64,000 nucleotides of DNA from Strix aluco (taxonomy: Eukaryota > Chordata > Aves > Strigiformes > Strigidae), in assembly GCF_031877795.1 (NCBI RefSeq), contig NC_133955.1, positions 1,674,001 to 1,738,000 on the forward strand. Direction: 5' to 3'. Each line of letters opens with the position of its first letter. Positions within the stretch are counted from its first letter, which is position 1. The notes under the pieces are model-generated. The model saw only the letters and a program-made list of their open reading frames with translations, did not search any database and was not told the DNA's origin. Shown here piece by piece: positions 35,501 to 47,500 of the stretch. The translations under genes were made by a program, and so were the position numbers.

Positions 35501-38500
35501 AAAACAAGAGGAGCTGATGATGGATAAGAAGAGGTGTCCTCCTGAGAGGGGGAAAGACCTGCTCATCCTCTCGATGGGAGCGATCCTGGGCACGGGGCAC
35601 AAAGCAAAGGGCAGCGGCGAAGCTGGCAGTCAGCAATGCCTGCTCTGAGCAGACGGGGGAGGTTTAGGGAAGGATTTAGCTCTTACGGGCAGACACCCAT
35701 CCTGCAAAGGATGTAAGTTAAGCCAGAACTGGGGAGGAACTGACCAAAGCAGCCTTTATTTTCAAGATTGAGAAGCTGGGAGAGAAGTGAGAAACACCAT
35801 CAAGTTTCATCAGGCTTTGTGGGGTTTATTATAAATAGGAAAAGAGCCTTTAGCTACTGAAGTGCTGAACACAGGAAAATGTGTATGGCTGTACAGAGAG
35901 GGAGAGGGAAAAACACCACCCGGGCACTGCCACGAGCCTTTAGCACTCCAGACGGAGCAGGAGGGCTGAAGGCAAGAGAAAAAGGATGTGACGCAGCTCG
36001 AGGCGAGGAAGGCAGACTGCAGCGTGACCTGGATGGCCACAGGTCCTTTCGTTTCCTCTCAACCAGACCGGCCACTTTGGAAAAATTATGAAATCATGGA
36101 AGGAGGCAGTAAAAGGAGTGAAAAAAAATGGGATTTTGTCATTTCCAGCAAAGCTTGCTGTAATAAAAAGTGTCAAGAACATGTCCTGACATGGTGACAA
36201 TCACCAAGGGCAGGGCCAGACACTGCTGTCCCAACAAGCAGGACAAGTGGCCCTCACTCCTCCTCACCTGCAGGGAAGGGCAGTACAGAAACCCAGTCCT
36301 TGGGTTTAGGTAACCCTGCTGTGGTCTCCCAGGGTATTTGTCCTTAGGAGCAGGCAGCCCGCTTCCCAGGAGCATCCCCAGCCTGGGCTCCCTGGGACTG
36401 TGCTTACTGCAACATTTGCAAGCAGGGGACATGCGGGGACACTCAGAGACTCGCTGACAGTCAGCAGCGGGCATTGCACGGAGACTCCTTCTCTCAGCAC
36501 AAGATTCATCCAGCAGCACAGAAAACCCACGACCTGGAAACAGGCTGCTGGCGGCTGCTCTTAAAACCAGCCTCTTGGAAAGGGCTGAGCCACACTGGTG
36601 GCCTTTGCTCAGCCCCTGGGATGAATGGGCAGCACAGGGGAAGCAGGGGAGCCAGGAAGGAAAAGACCCAAGGAACAGAGCTGGGCCGACTGATGCTGAC
36701 AGGGACCTGGCTGCCCCGTGCTCAAATCCTGTGGGGGCACCAGTTCCAGCATCTCAACTCCCGACACAGGTGTCTGGCTCTGGCAGAGAAGACACCACGG
36801 CTCCACCGGCTCCTCTTTGGGTGGGTGGGTGACAGGGCTCTCAGGGATACTCACACGATGGCACTCACTCCACGGCAGTACCGCTCCCACATGCTGCGAA
36901 ACCGTGGCTGGCCACCGATGTCCCAGAGCTGTGACAGGGAAAAGGCAGCGTTACCCCGCCGTCCTGCCCATTATCCCACCATCCTGCCCATGACCCTTCC
37001 CCACATGGCCAGCCAGCCAGAGCACCGGGCACGCAGCAAACCCACCCCCATGCCCTCCTCTTTGGCTCAACCCTAGTGAGGAGGCTCCTGACTTGATAAA
37101 GAAAGGAGACACCTCAGGAACAGCAGCTGGAAGGTGTTGAACACCTCCTGTGATGTGCCTCTGCTAGCACAGAGGGACCCCCGGGCCCAAGCTGGGGTGC
37201 TCCTCTCCATGCTCACCGCACCTCCTGGCCTTTCACTGATGCATTTGCCATTTAAAACACTCAGCACGCTCTTGGAAACGTTTCTGCAGCAGACAGAGAT
37301 CCCCAATCAGCTTTTCAAGCCTGTCCCACCATTACCTCCCAGTCCAACCCTGGGCCCTTGAAAGATCCAGAAGGGGTAGAAACCTCCCCTCCCTTGGCTC
37401 TCGAGGCAGAGACCACCACTGCAAGCCAGGACCTGTTTTTCCCAGTGCTCCCACCCTCAGCAAGGTGACCACATCTGTGAGTCCCCACCAGCAAGACAAG
37501 AAGCGTAAGAAAACCTCCAGCTTTGCAGCCTGGACTGGCTCCTACTGCAGAGGTCTGGATCTCCTATGCCTTCCCACTATCTCCTCTGGTGGCTACCTGC
37601 AAGAGCCTAACAGGGCAGATCTTCCCAAGTGCAGCTGGGCTTGCTGGCATCCTTCAACCTCCAGCAGAAGACCCACCAATCTCCCCTCGTTCCATCTTTC
37701 ATCCCAAGATCCCCCACTGGCAGTAACATCTGCCCCTTACCTTTATGGTAACGTTCCCCTTGGTGATCTTCCTCATGTTGAAGCCCACTGTCGGGATCAT
37801 GTCTTCATTGAACTGTCCTGACTGCAAGGAACAAGGCAGAAGTCAGAGAACAAAGAACAGTGTCAGGAGGCACGAAAACCCCGCCAGCCTGCCCCAAGCA
37901 GGGCAGCGCGGCTGACAGCCTGCCCAGAAATAACCCCAAACACTGCCAGCCCCGCAGCAGGCACGGCGTGACCCTCCTCCAGGTCCACACCCGGAGCAAA
38001 ATTAGAGCCAAGGAGACAAAATGCCCGCAGGATGGAAATGGTGCTGCTGCTGCATGGAGTGAGGGTGCCCTGAGTGCCCCGGTGAAGTCCCCGGCCGCTC
38101 AGCAAGCTGCTGTCTCGGTGGGGTGGTGGAGGCTCGCCCGACCCAGCCCTTTCCAGGCGGGACTCCCAAGCCCTTCGCAGGAGGAGACTGAGACCTTCGC
38201 CCGCTGCAGTGACCTCAGGTCAGCTGTGCCAGGCCCAAACCGCTCCCACAAAACCCGCTGGCAGCCCCACAAGGACCCCCGTGGGGTGCAGGCAGCCAGC
38301 CAGTCTTCCCACCCAGGGGAACCACCTCCCGCATTGGCTCCTTTTCAGTCCCAGGGGCTCCAGCATGTTTCCTGCTTCAGGTCATTTACAGCCCAGCCCG
38401 AACCAGACTGACTTCTGCTTTCCTGCAAGCCTGCAGCCTGCCTGCATGGGTCCTTCACCCCCTGCACCCTGCCCATGCATGAGGGCTGGGTGCTCATGCT

Positions 38501-41500
38501 GGATGTTGTAGGGGGACGCAACAGGTCCCCTCTCCCCCTCCCCAAGAACTGCCAACACGTTTTCTCCAGCAGCACAGCTCCAAGACGCATCAGGCAGAAG
38601 CAGCACGAAATTGCCATGGGTTTGCACCATCCCAGTGCCACTACAAAACTAGGTTAGTCTTGTCAGAGCAGTGAGCAGGAACCGTCCCTCTGCCACCGTG
38701 GCAAGATGCCGGCTTGCCAGTCCGTATGCCTGGCACCACACCGGAGGGTCAGGATGGTGCTGGTCTGTTAAAGCCCACCCCTCCAGTTTGCTGCCCAAAT
38801 CCCAACGCTGCAAGATGTCCTGGGCTGAGCAGCACTGGGGGATGTTCCGGGCATCCCTGGGGCAGGAGGCCAGAGCTGCCACAGCCCTTCACCTCCTCTG
38901 CCTCTAGCAGCCTCCCGCCTGGCAGGCAGCCTCACTGGGACTCAAAACAGGTTTATCTTCTTTGCTTTTGAAATGCGTCCTTGTGGAAGGCCCTGCTGCA
39001 CGACGCTGGGGAAGCTGATGGGGAAGAGGGTTTGATAACCAGGATAACATGGCACTGAGGCTTTTGGCCATCAGTGCCAGGAACCTGCGGAAACCACCAA
39101 CCACGGCCGAACTAATCCCAGTAGCTCTTTACCAGCTTAAAATTGCAGTTTCTCTAGAATTTTTCTGGGTTTTATTTCAGTTAACAAAGACCGCAAAAAG
39201 GGAAGGCAATTTATGCCATTTTCTGACAAGCAGAATTTTGTGCCTGGTTGAGCCAACAGCTCCTCCAGACCCACCACATCAGCGAGTCCCCAGGGTTTTC
39301 CTGACCTCTTCCAACAGTTCTGCAATACACACTGCTTCCCTTTTTCATTTCCCTTTTGCATTCATCAGCAAAGCCTGGCAGCCAAGGGGTCTCCAAGCCA
39401 CAGTGCACCCAGAAACCACACTGGGGACTGGAGGGAGGGCACAGGGGGAGAGGAGGAGAAGCAGGCAAGAATCCCTCTACCACTGGCTGACATGGGGGAT
39501 GTCTCTTGCGGACTGAGGTTCAACACACAACTTGACTTTACGGACCAGGTTTTAAGGAATTATCAGGCTTTGTCCAGAAGATATGGACAGCAATTGCTGA
39601 AGAGCTCTCGGAAGCTGCAGGTACCTCCACTGGGGATCCTGGACCACATCACTGGAACTGCTGGCTGTGTGAAAGCCATCTGAGACATGGTTCATGTGTG
39701 ATAGCAGCTCTTCTTCCAGGAAAAGCTGGGCTGCAGGAGCCAGGAGTCACCTCTGCTTTGGCCTGTGAGAGATGGGAGCGAGCGCATCTCCGTGAGCAAA
39801 GCACGGCCTTGCTCCCTGCCCCAAATCCTTCCCCCGCCGTGGCACCTGCCTTCAGGCTGCCCACAGCCAAGGGCTCAACACAAAACCACTCATGCTGTAC
39901 AAAAAGGCCAGGCTGGGAACACGACACAGGATGTCTTGCACATGGTCCCTGCTGTCCTGGCACCCACGGCAGCGTCTTCAACGTGTTGCAATGTGCTCAG
40001 CTCCTCCTGCATCAGCTGCTCTCTGGAAGCAACTTTGAACGGTGGAAACATGATGTCTCCTCTTTCCTCTCCAGCTATCCTAGATCCCGACACCTCCGGC
40101 ACATCTTCAACTACCTGCAGGGTCCAGCCATCCGCAGCTCCACTGCCCAGGGAGAGCGGAGACCAGCCCAACTGCAGGCATGCAGAAGCTTCACCGGACA
40201 CATCTTTCCCCCAGATTTTGGTTATGCAATGCACACCGCATCTGCGCTGACCCCAGAGATCATGCCCTGCCACACCAATTGCTTGGGAATTGGATTCCTC
40301 TGGAAGGCACAAAAATCCTTGCAGGCAAGATGGATTTTGTGGCTACAACAGGTGGATCAGGTCTTTGCAGGCTCCAGTTCACCGCTGGTTTTGCCAGGGT
40401 CCCCTCAGCACTCTGGCCAAACCACCCTGCCTGGGTGCCCTGGCTGGAAGACAAATGACCTCAGGCAGCCAGGATCCAGCTTTTGTGGGGCTGAGCAGTG
40501 CCCCCACCTCACTCTGAGCCCCATCCTCTGCCACACGCACGTGGACACCAGGTCACTTGCCACTTCAGCCATCGTGCCCTGCTCAGCCAGCACCCAGGAC
40601 CTCGGCTCACTGGCACACACAGAGAAGCAACCTCAGCCCTCACACTGCACCCACCAGCTCTGGCAAGCAGCGTGCAGAGCCAAGGTGGCCAGGCCCTGCT
40701 CCTCGCTGCGACCAGGCAGCTGTCACCCTGTCCCAGCGCAGGATGACACCGCTTTAATGCAACCTGCTCTCGATACATCACTGCTGGCTGTTTTGCAGCC
40801 CCATATCCCTGGGAGCTCACAAACAAGCCATTCACCAGGGACTGGAAATGGCAGCGCCGAAAGCCCAGCCCCTGGTCACCTAAAGTCACGTCTCCACCAG
40901 TACACGGTCCCCCGTGGGGCAGGCAGATGCCCAACGCACCCAGGGCTGGGTGGCTCCCACCTGGGCCTCGACCATCCCCAAACCCCCCCAGCCTCACGCT
41001 CCTGCAGGCGTCTCCTGCTGCACGGCACAGCTGAGTCCCTGTCGAACCTCGTCCAAGCGCCAACCCAGACTGGGACGCAGGGGGTTTGATTTCTCACCTG
41101 TAACCTCCCCGTCCAGCCCCCGCAACCAGCTTTGTGCACAGCAGAGGGTGGGAGCGCCTGGCAGCTGGGAGTTTTGCTTCCAAAGCCACTGCTCTTCCAG
41201 CAGCTCTTCTCCAAAACAGTTAAAAAAGACCAGCCGGCTGCACGGGCTCGTTTCAGCCCCTCAGCACATCTCACATCACCCAGCCAAGCCATGACAGCCC
41301 CACAGGACTCAGCTTGACTCCAAGTACCCCATTTGGATGGGAAGAAGCCAAATTCAAGCCAAGCCTTTAGAATGTTTCCCTCTGACAGTGGGTCTTACAG
41401 CTCTCTGGGGCTCTGAGCATCACAGGGCACCTACTGCAGGGAATCCCATGTCCCCCTGTAGAAAGTACCAGAGGGGACAGGGCTGTTCCTGAGCACAGCA

Positions 41501-44500
41501 CAGTCCTCCCAGGGGACCCAGAGACCTGGGAAGGGAGGCTGCTACCTGGAGCTGGGCAGGATGGAGCTACCCGAGGGCTGACAGCAAGGAGGAAGTGCCA
41601 CACGGGTCTGAGAATGAAACAACTTTTGCCCCAGATCCTCAGCATGCTTTGGTTTCAACACCTCCATGCAGAGGAATCGTGCTGAAGGGACCTGTGTCAG
41701 TCAGATCCCAGGGCTGCGGGCAGGCCAGCAGCCCAAGCTGGGCAAGCACAGTGCTGCAGGATAGGGATGGGCACCCCAGTCCCCTTCCACCCCAAAGCAG
41801 ATGGTCTCACCACCAACACTTGCAATTAACATACAGGGTCTGGCTCTGCAGCACCCCTCAGCTTGGAAATTCAACATCCCAGGCTTTCAGCAAGGTGGAA
41901 AACCCACGGGCCCCTCATGGCCACACTCCTGGTGATGCTACCGCAGCCGAATCAGGCTGTGCTGCCCTCCCTGACCTCACGGGCCCTATCTCCAGGGCAC
42001 TCTGTATCCCAAGAGTAAAAATGGGATCTGGGGACAAGCCAGCGGATGGCAGCCAGGCCGTACACCAGGTGACCCTGGAGCAGAGATGATGACACTGCCC
42101 GTAAGCCCAGAGGTCCCAGGCAGCACGATGCTCTCCAGGACAGATTCATCCCAGTACCTGCAGTGCAGCTAATGGCTTTTAGGCTTGTTTAGACCACGGT
42201 ATCACTGAAGATCGGTTTCTTTCATAAAAACGAGGCTTCTCAGATGCAAGGGAAAATCTTTGGGCTGCTTTTGCTTCTTCAGCACCGCATCACAGCCCGT
42301 AACACCCTGCATGGCGGCGCTGAGGCTGCGCTGACCCAACACCCTGTTTGAGGCAGAGACACAGACACGTATGAGATGCTCCCAGCAGCTCCCAGGGACG
42401 CGCAGCACTACTCTCCAGTCCGAGGTGGAGAAGGCATCTCTACACAAGAGCTGCTGCAACGTCTGCTCCCACCTCTGTACAGACAGACCCCGCAACTGCC
42501 TACAAATCTATTGGTGGTTCCTCTCGTTCGCGATGTGCCCGTAACGAGGAAGCACCTGGACAGAGGAACAGAGGTGGTGGCCACGTGAAGCAACGGTGGC
42601 TCTAGAGTGACTGCTTGCTGCTGGCCCAGGCTTTGGGGTGCTGGACACACGCAGTCCCCACCAGCATCAGCACTACTTGATGGCAGCACAGAGTCTGTTA
42701 CAGAAACTCTGGAGAAAAGCAAAACCCTCTGGACTCAAGCAAGGCACTGAGAAGGTCCCTTCCTGTGAGTTCAGTGAACAGTGTGGGACAGGATCGGAGC
42801 AGAGCCGCTCTGCATTGCACGCCCAAGCCAAGCGTGCAATGCAGGGGCAGCAGGCAACACCTCTGGAGGACTCCAGATCCTTTGGGATGAGGCAAAGGTT
42901 GCAGCTTAGCAGTTCTGCCCTTAGCATTGCCCTCTTGATGGAAACAGAAGCGGCCTCTCTGCTATTCAGTGCACATCTCCACACACAAAGGACCCACATG
43001 AGCTGGCTACATAGTACCTGCACCCTTGGTTCTGACTACCCAGCCCAATGGATGGCCCCAGCAACGGAACCTTGAAGACACAGTGTTTAATGCATCCCTG
43101 ACCCATGAATGCCCCTGCTCTGTCACTGCCAGCATCCATCTGCCTCCTCCCCAGTCCAACCCAGCTCATACAAACTCAGCACTGGAGGAGCTTGGCTGAA
43201 CTCTTGTTTCTGAGGTTGCTCGCTTTCCCTTGGTCTTCTGCTGAACTACAACGCTCAGGTTGTCCCCTCTTCAATCACTGCTCTGGCTTCTCGGAGACCT
43301 CCAGCCATTGCCCTGCTCCCAGCTCTCCTTCCCACCCATTCCTCCCCCAAGCACGGTGTCCCAAACCAGCCGTGACACCCCAGCCAAGGCAGGGGCAGCC
43401 AGCAGTGGGGCTGCGGGTGCTCACACCTTGCAGCCCACGAGGGCACAGCACTATCAGCAGCGGTGCCACAGGTCCACAGCCCGGCCAGGACACGGGTGGC
43501 ACCTCTTGACAAAGCCTCGTGCTCTTCTTCCTGAGCTGGGTTTAATCAAGGGGAAGCTGCAGGGAACCTCCTAGATGAGCCTGACAGAGGTGGTTGTTAA
43601 GTTCTATGATAAAAAACTCATGTGCACACACATGAAGGAGCACAGAGAGGCAAGAACAGGAGGATGAACCCCAAAAAACCCTGGTGCAGGTACTCCCAGG
43701 GCAGGAGAGCCAGAGCAGGTTCCTCTACCCACAGACACAACAGCAGGTGGGGAACCCAAAGTACAGCAGGGGAGAAGCACCGTGGCATTGCACAAGACTT
43801 CTTCTGGGACATCTGTGGGAACATAAGAAAACAGAGGGATAAGGGGATAAAAAGGGTCAACAGGTTGCTGGTCAGTATGTTTGGCCGTGCCCTGTGCTCA
43901 GCCAGTGCAGTCTGCCCTGCCTTCTTACCAAACTGCATTTCTAACTGTTTCCCTGGGTAATGGCCTCTATCTTCTGTGTGCACGTGCGTGTTTGGGAGTC
44001 TGAGCACCAGCAACTGGTCTCCAAACCGGGGGTCAGAGGCCCCTTGTCCCTGGTGCAGCAACTGCAGCGAGTGCGGGTGAGTGGGCAAACATCACCGAGC
44101 AGGTGGAGTGGCCACGGACCCAGACGGTGGGTGTCCCCAGGAGTGAGACCATGGGAGAAGGTGGCTGCTGGAGGGACCAGGAGGTCCAGGACAACTGCCA
44201 GAGCAACCGTGGAGTCTGAGGGTCAACTGAGAGGTGTGTGGTGGGGTGTGGGGGTGCGTGTGTGGGGTGTTAGGGCTGAGGAACATCACGGCAGGCAGAG
44301 CTGGCAGCCATCAGTAAAACTGAATGTAAGTGAAAACCTTACTTTCTCCAAGGCTGTAAGGATGATACCAAAGTAAATATTTAAGCAGTGCCCATAGAAA
44401 CCAACTCTTCCACCTGCTGAAGCTGCTGCTCCTGAGAAGTAGAGTTAGATAGGAGAAAAAAATCTGCATAATGGCAATAATTAAAAAGCAAAAGTAGCAA

Positions 44501-47500
44501 AGCCTGGAGCTAAACCAATGTTGACACATTTTCCACTTTTAGAGCAAATGAGGACTGCGTTTGTTTTTTCCATTAAAAAAAAAAATAGAACAAGAAAAAT
44601 GAAGAACCAAGCAGTGGGTGCCGGCTGTGGAAACAGAAAGCTGGGGACAAGGACAAACCTCTCACGAGGCTGTAGCTGGTGGACTTTTGCTACCAGCCCA
44701 GAGAAAACACAGGAGGTTGCTCCTTGGCAACCATCCCCAGCTCTGCGCCCGCACAGCCACTGGCTTCCAACACAGGTGTTGTTCGTCCCGCTAAGGCAGG
44801 GAACACCCACCCCCAGATCCATCAGGCACAGGCACCAAGTTTTGCTTGTACCTGGCCTGAGTCTGCCCATTCCCACCAGGCCCTCGGGCACTGGCCCCTA
44901 CCTCAGACCTCTGCAAAGTGCACAAGGACACAGAGTCCCACCACACCTTCTCAAGCAGCACCTGGCTCCGCTGCAGGGGTGAAGGCTGATTGCTGAAGAG
45001 TTAAAGAAGCGGCAGTACATCCATATGGGACCTCTCAGGTGAGGGGCATCAGAGAAGAGACCAGCAGCTGCTATAAGGACGAGGCAGAGCAATAAAGTCC
45101 CCGCTGAGCTTGCCATAGCCTGGTAGTCCTTGGTTCTTCAAAGCTGGATCTATCTCCAAGGCTGGCCAGCTTTGAAAGACCAGAGATCTCCAGGCTGCTC
45201 AAGGCTCATGCTACTCTTTAACTTCCCAGTCTTACTGCTGTTTACATTCTTCTGGGGCTGCCTTTTAACCTTGCACTCTCTAATTAAAAAAAATAATAAT
45301 TACAACACTCCTTAATTAGCAGTTCTTTGCTATGTCCGGACTTTGGGCTATGCTGAGGGGGGTTCACTTGGGGTTTTCAGGATGCGTCAGTGCTCTCGCC
45401 CAGTGGATGGCACCCGTGCTGTGGGACATAGTGGCCAGGCAGACGCTTCCACACCCAACTCAACCCCAGCACCTGCACAGGCCTGTGCCCAGGAAAGCCC
45501 GGCAAGGGGCACGGCAGTCCCAAACCCCATCACCTGGGTGCAGCGAGATGCCAGCGCTCATCAGCCCTGGGATGGGACAGTTGCTCTTCTCATCTGTGCC
45601 AGCAAGGACACTCCAGTGAGCCATAGAGCATGGGTGTCCCCTGCACCAGGGACAAGCGACCCCTGGTTTGGAGACCAGTTCCTGGTGCTCAGGCCCCCAA
45701 ACACACTCATGCACACAGAAGTACATCTCCCCTTATTCGGAGAAATAGCTAGAAATGCAGTTTGTAAGACAGGACAGACTGATCAGCACCTGTTGTCATG
45801 CAATGGACCCTTTCTATTCCCTCATCCCTCTATTTCCCCATGTTTGTTCCCAGAAACATCCCAGAAGTCTTGTGCAATGCCAAGGTGCTTCTCCCCTGAT
45901 GTACTTCGGGTTCCCCACCAGGCCTCTGAGCCGGGGCAGAGCTCACAGACATGCCACAATGGTGGGGTTCTTTTTTAAGGCAGCTTGAGCACAGCACAGA
46001 GTATCCCACCAGGCTCGGTCCCTCTCCTGGCATCCCCAGAGTGCACAGCAGGTCCTGCAAACCCTCATCCCGAGCTGGGCAGCAACGCTTTTCTGGCAAA
46101 ACCCAGAGTGCAGGCAAGACCCCGCTGCCCCCAGTACCCAAGGATGATGCTTGGAGCAAGCCAAGTGACTTTACCCCTGTGGGCTGCATGGAGCATCTCC
46201 GGACTGGCTGGGGGCTGGCGCGGAGGATGCTGGGTACATCCCCCTCTGGTGCGTACGTCCAGCCCCGGGCCGCATCCTGGAGCGCCCGAGGGAGCCAGCT
46301 CATGGCTCCACAACACGCTGCTTTTCAGGGCAAGCAGACAGGCTTGTTCGGGGTTTCTTGCCAAGCAGAAGGGAGATGGTGCCACCACTCACTTGGACGA
46401 CCCTGGTCAAGCCCTTTCAGACCTGCTTATGTTTCTGCTCTGGACAATGCAACTCACAGTCAGGCATCACTTGTGGCGTATTGGGACCAGTGTCTGTACT
46501 GGGACTGGTACCATTTAGTATCTTCATTAGTGGGACATAGACAGTGGCATCGAGTGCACCCTCAGCAAGTCTGGAGATGACACCAAGCTGAGTGGTGCAG
46601 CGGACACATCTGAGGGACAGGATGCCATTCAGAAGGTCCTGGACAAGCTCAAGAAGTGGGTCTATATCACAGAATTGTCCAGGTTGGAAAAGACCTCGAA
46701 GATCATCCAGTCCAACCATCAACCCAACATTAACAGTTCCCAACTACACCAGATCCCTCAGCGCTACGTCGACCCGACTCTTCAACCCCTCCAGGGATGG
46801 GGACTCCCCCCCTGCCCTGGGCAGCCCATTCCAACGCCCAACAACCCCTTCTGCAAAGAAATCCTTCCTAAGAGCCAGTCTGACCCTGCTCTGGCGCAGC
46901 TTGAGGCCATTCCCTCTTGTCCTGGCGCTGGTTCCTTGGCTCAAGAGACTCATCCCCCCTCTCTGCACCCTCTTTTCAGGGAGTTGCAGAGGGCCATGAG
47001 GTCTCCCCTCAGCCTCCTCTTCTCCAGACTAAACCCCCCCAGTTCTCTCAGCCACTCCCCAGGTGGCCTCCCTTCTTGGCCACCTGGGCACACTGCTGGC
47101 TCCTGTTCAGCCGGCTGTCAATCCCCCCCCCCCCCAAGTCCCTCTCTGACTGGCAGCTCTCCAGCCACTCCTCCCCAAGCCTGTAGCGCTGCTGGGGGTT
47201 GTTGTGGCCCAAGGGCAGCACCCGGCATTTGGCCTTAGTGAAACTCCTCCAGTTGGGCTCAGCCCATCGCTCCAGCCTGGCCAGGTCTCTCTGCAGAGCC
47301 TCCCTACCCTCGAGCAGATCAACACTCCCACCCAACTTGGTGTCACCTGCAAACTGACTGAGGGCGCACTCGACCCCTCGTCTAGATCATCAATAAAGAT
47401 GTTAAACAGGAGTGGCCCCAAAACCGGGCCCTGGGGGACACCACTCATGACCGGCCGCCAAATGGATTTAACTCTGTTCACCACAACTCTTTGGGCCCGG

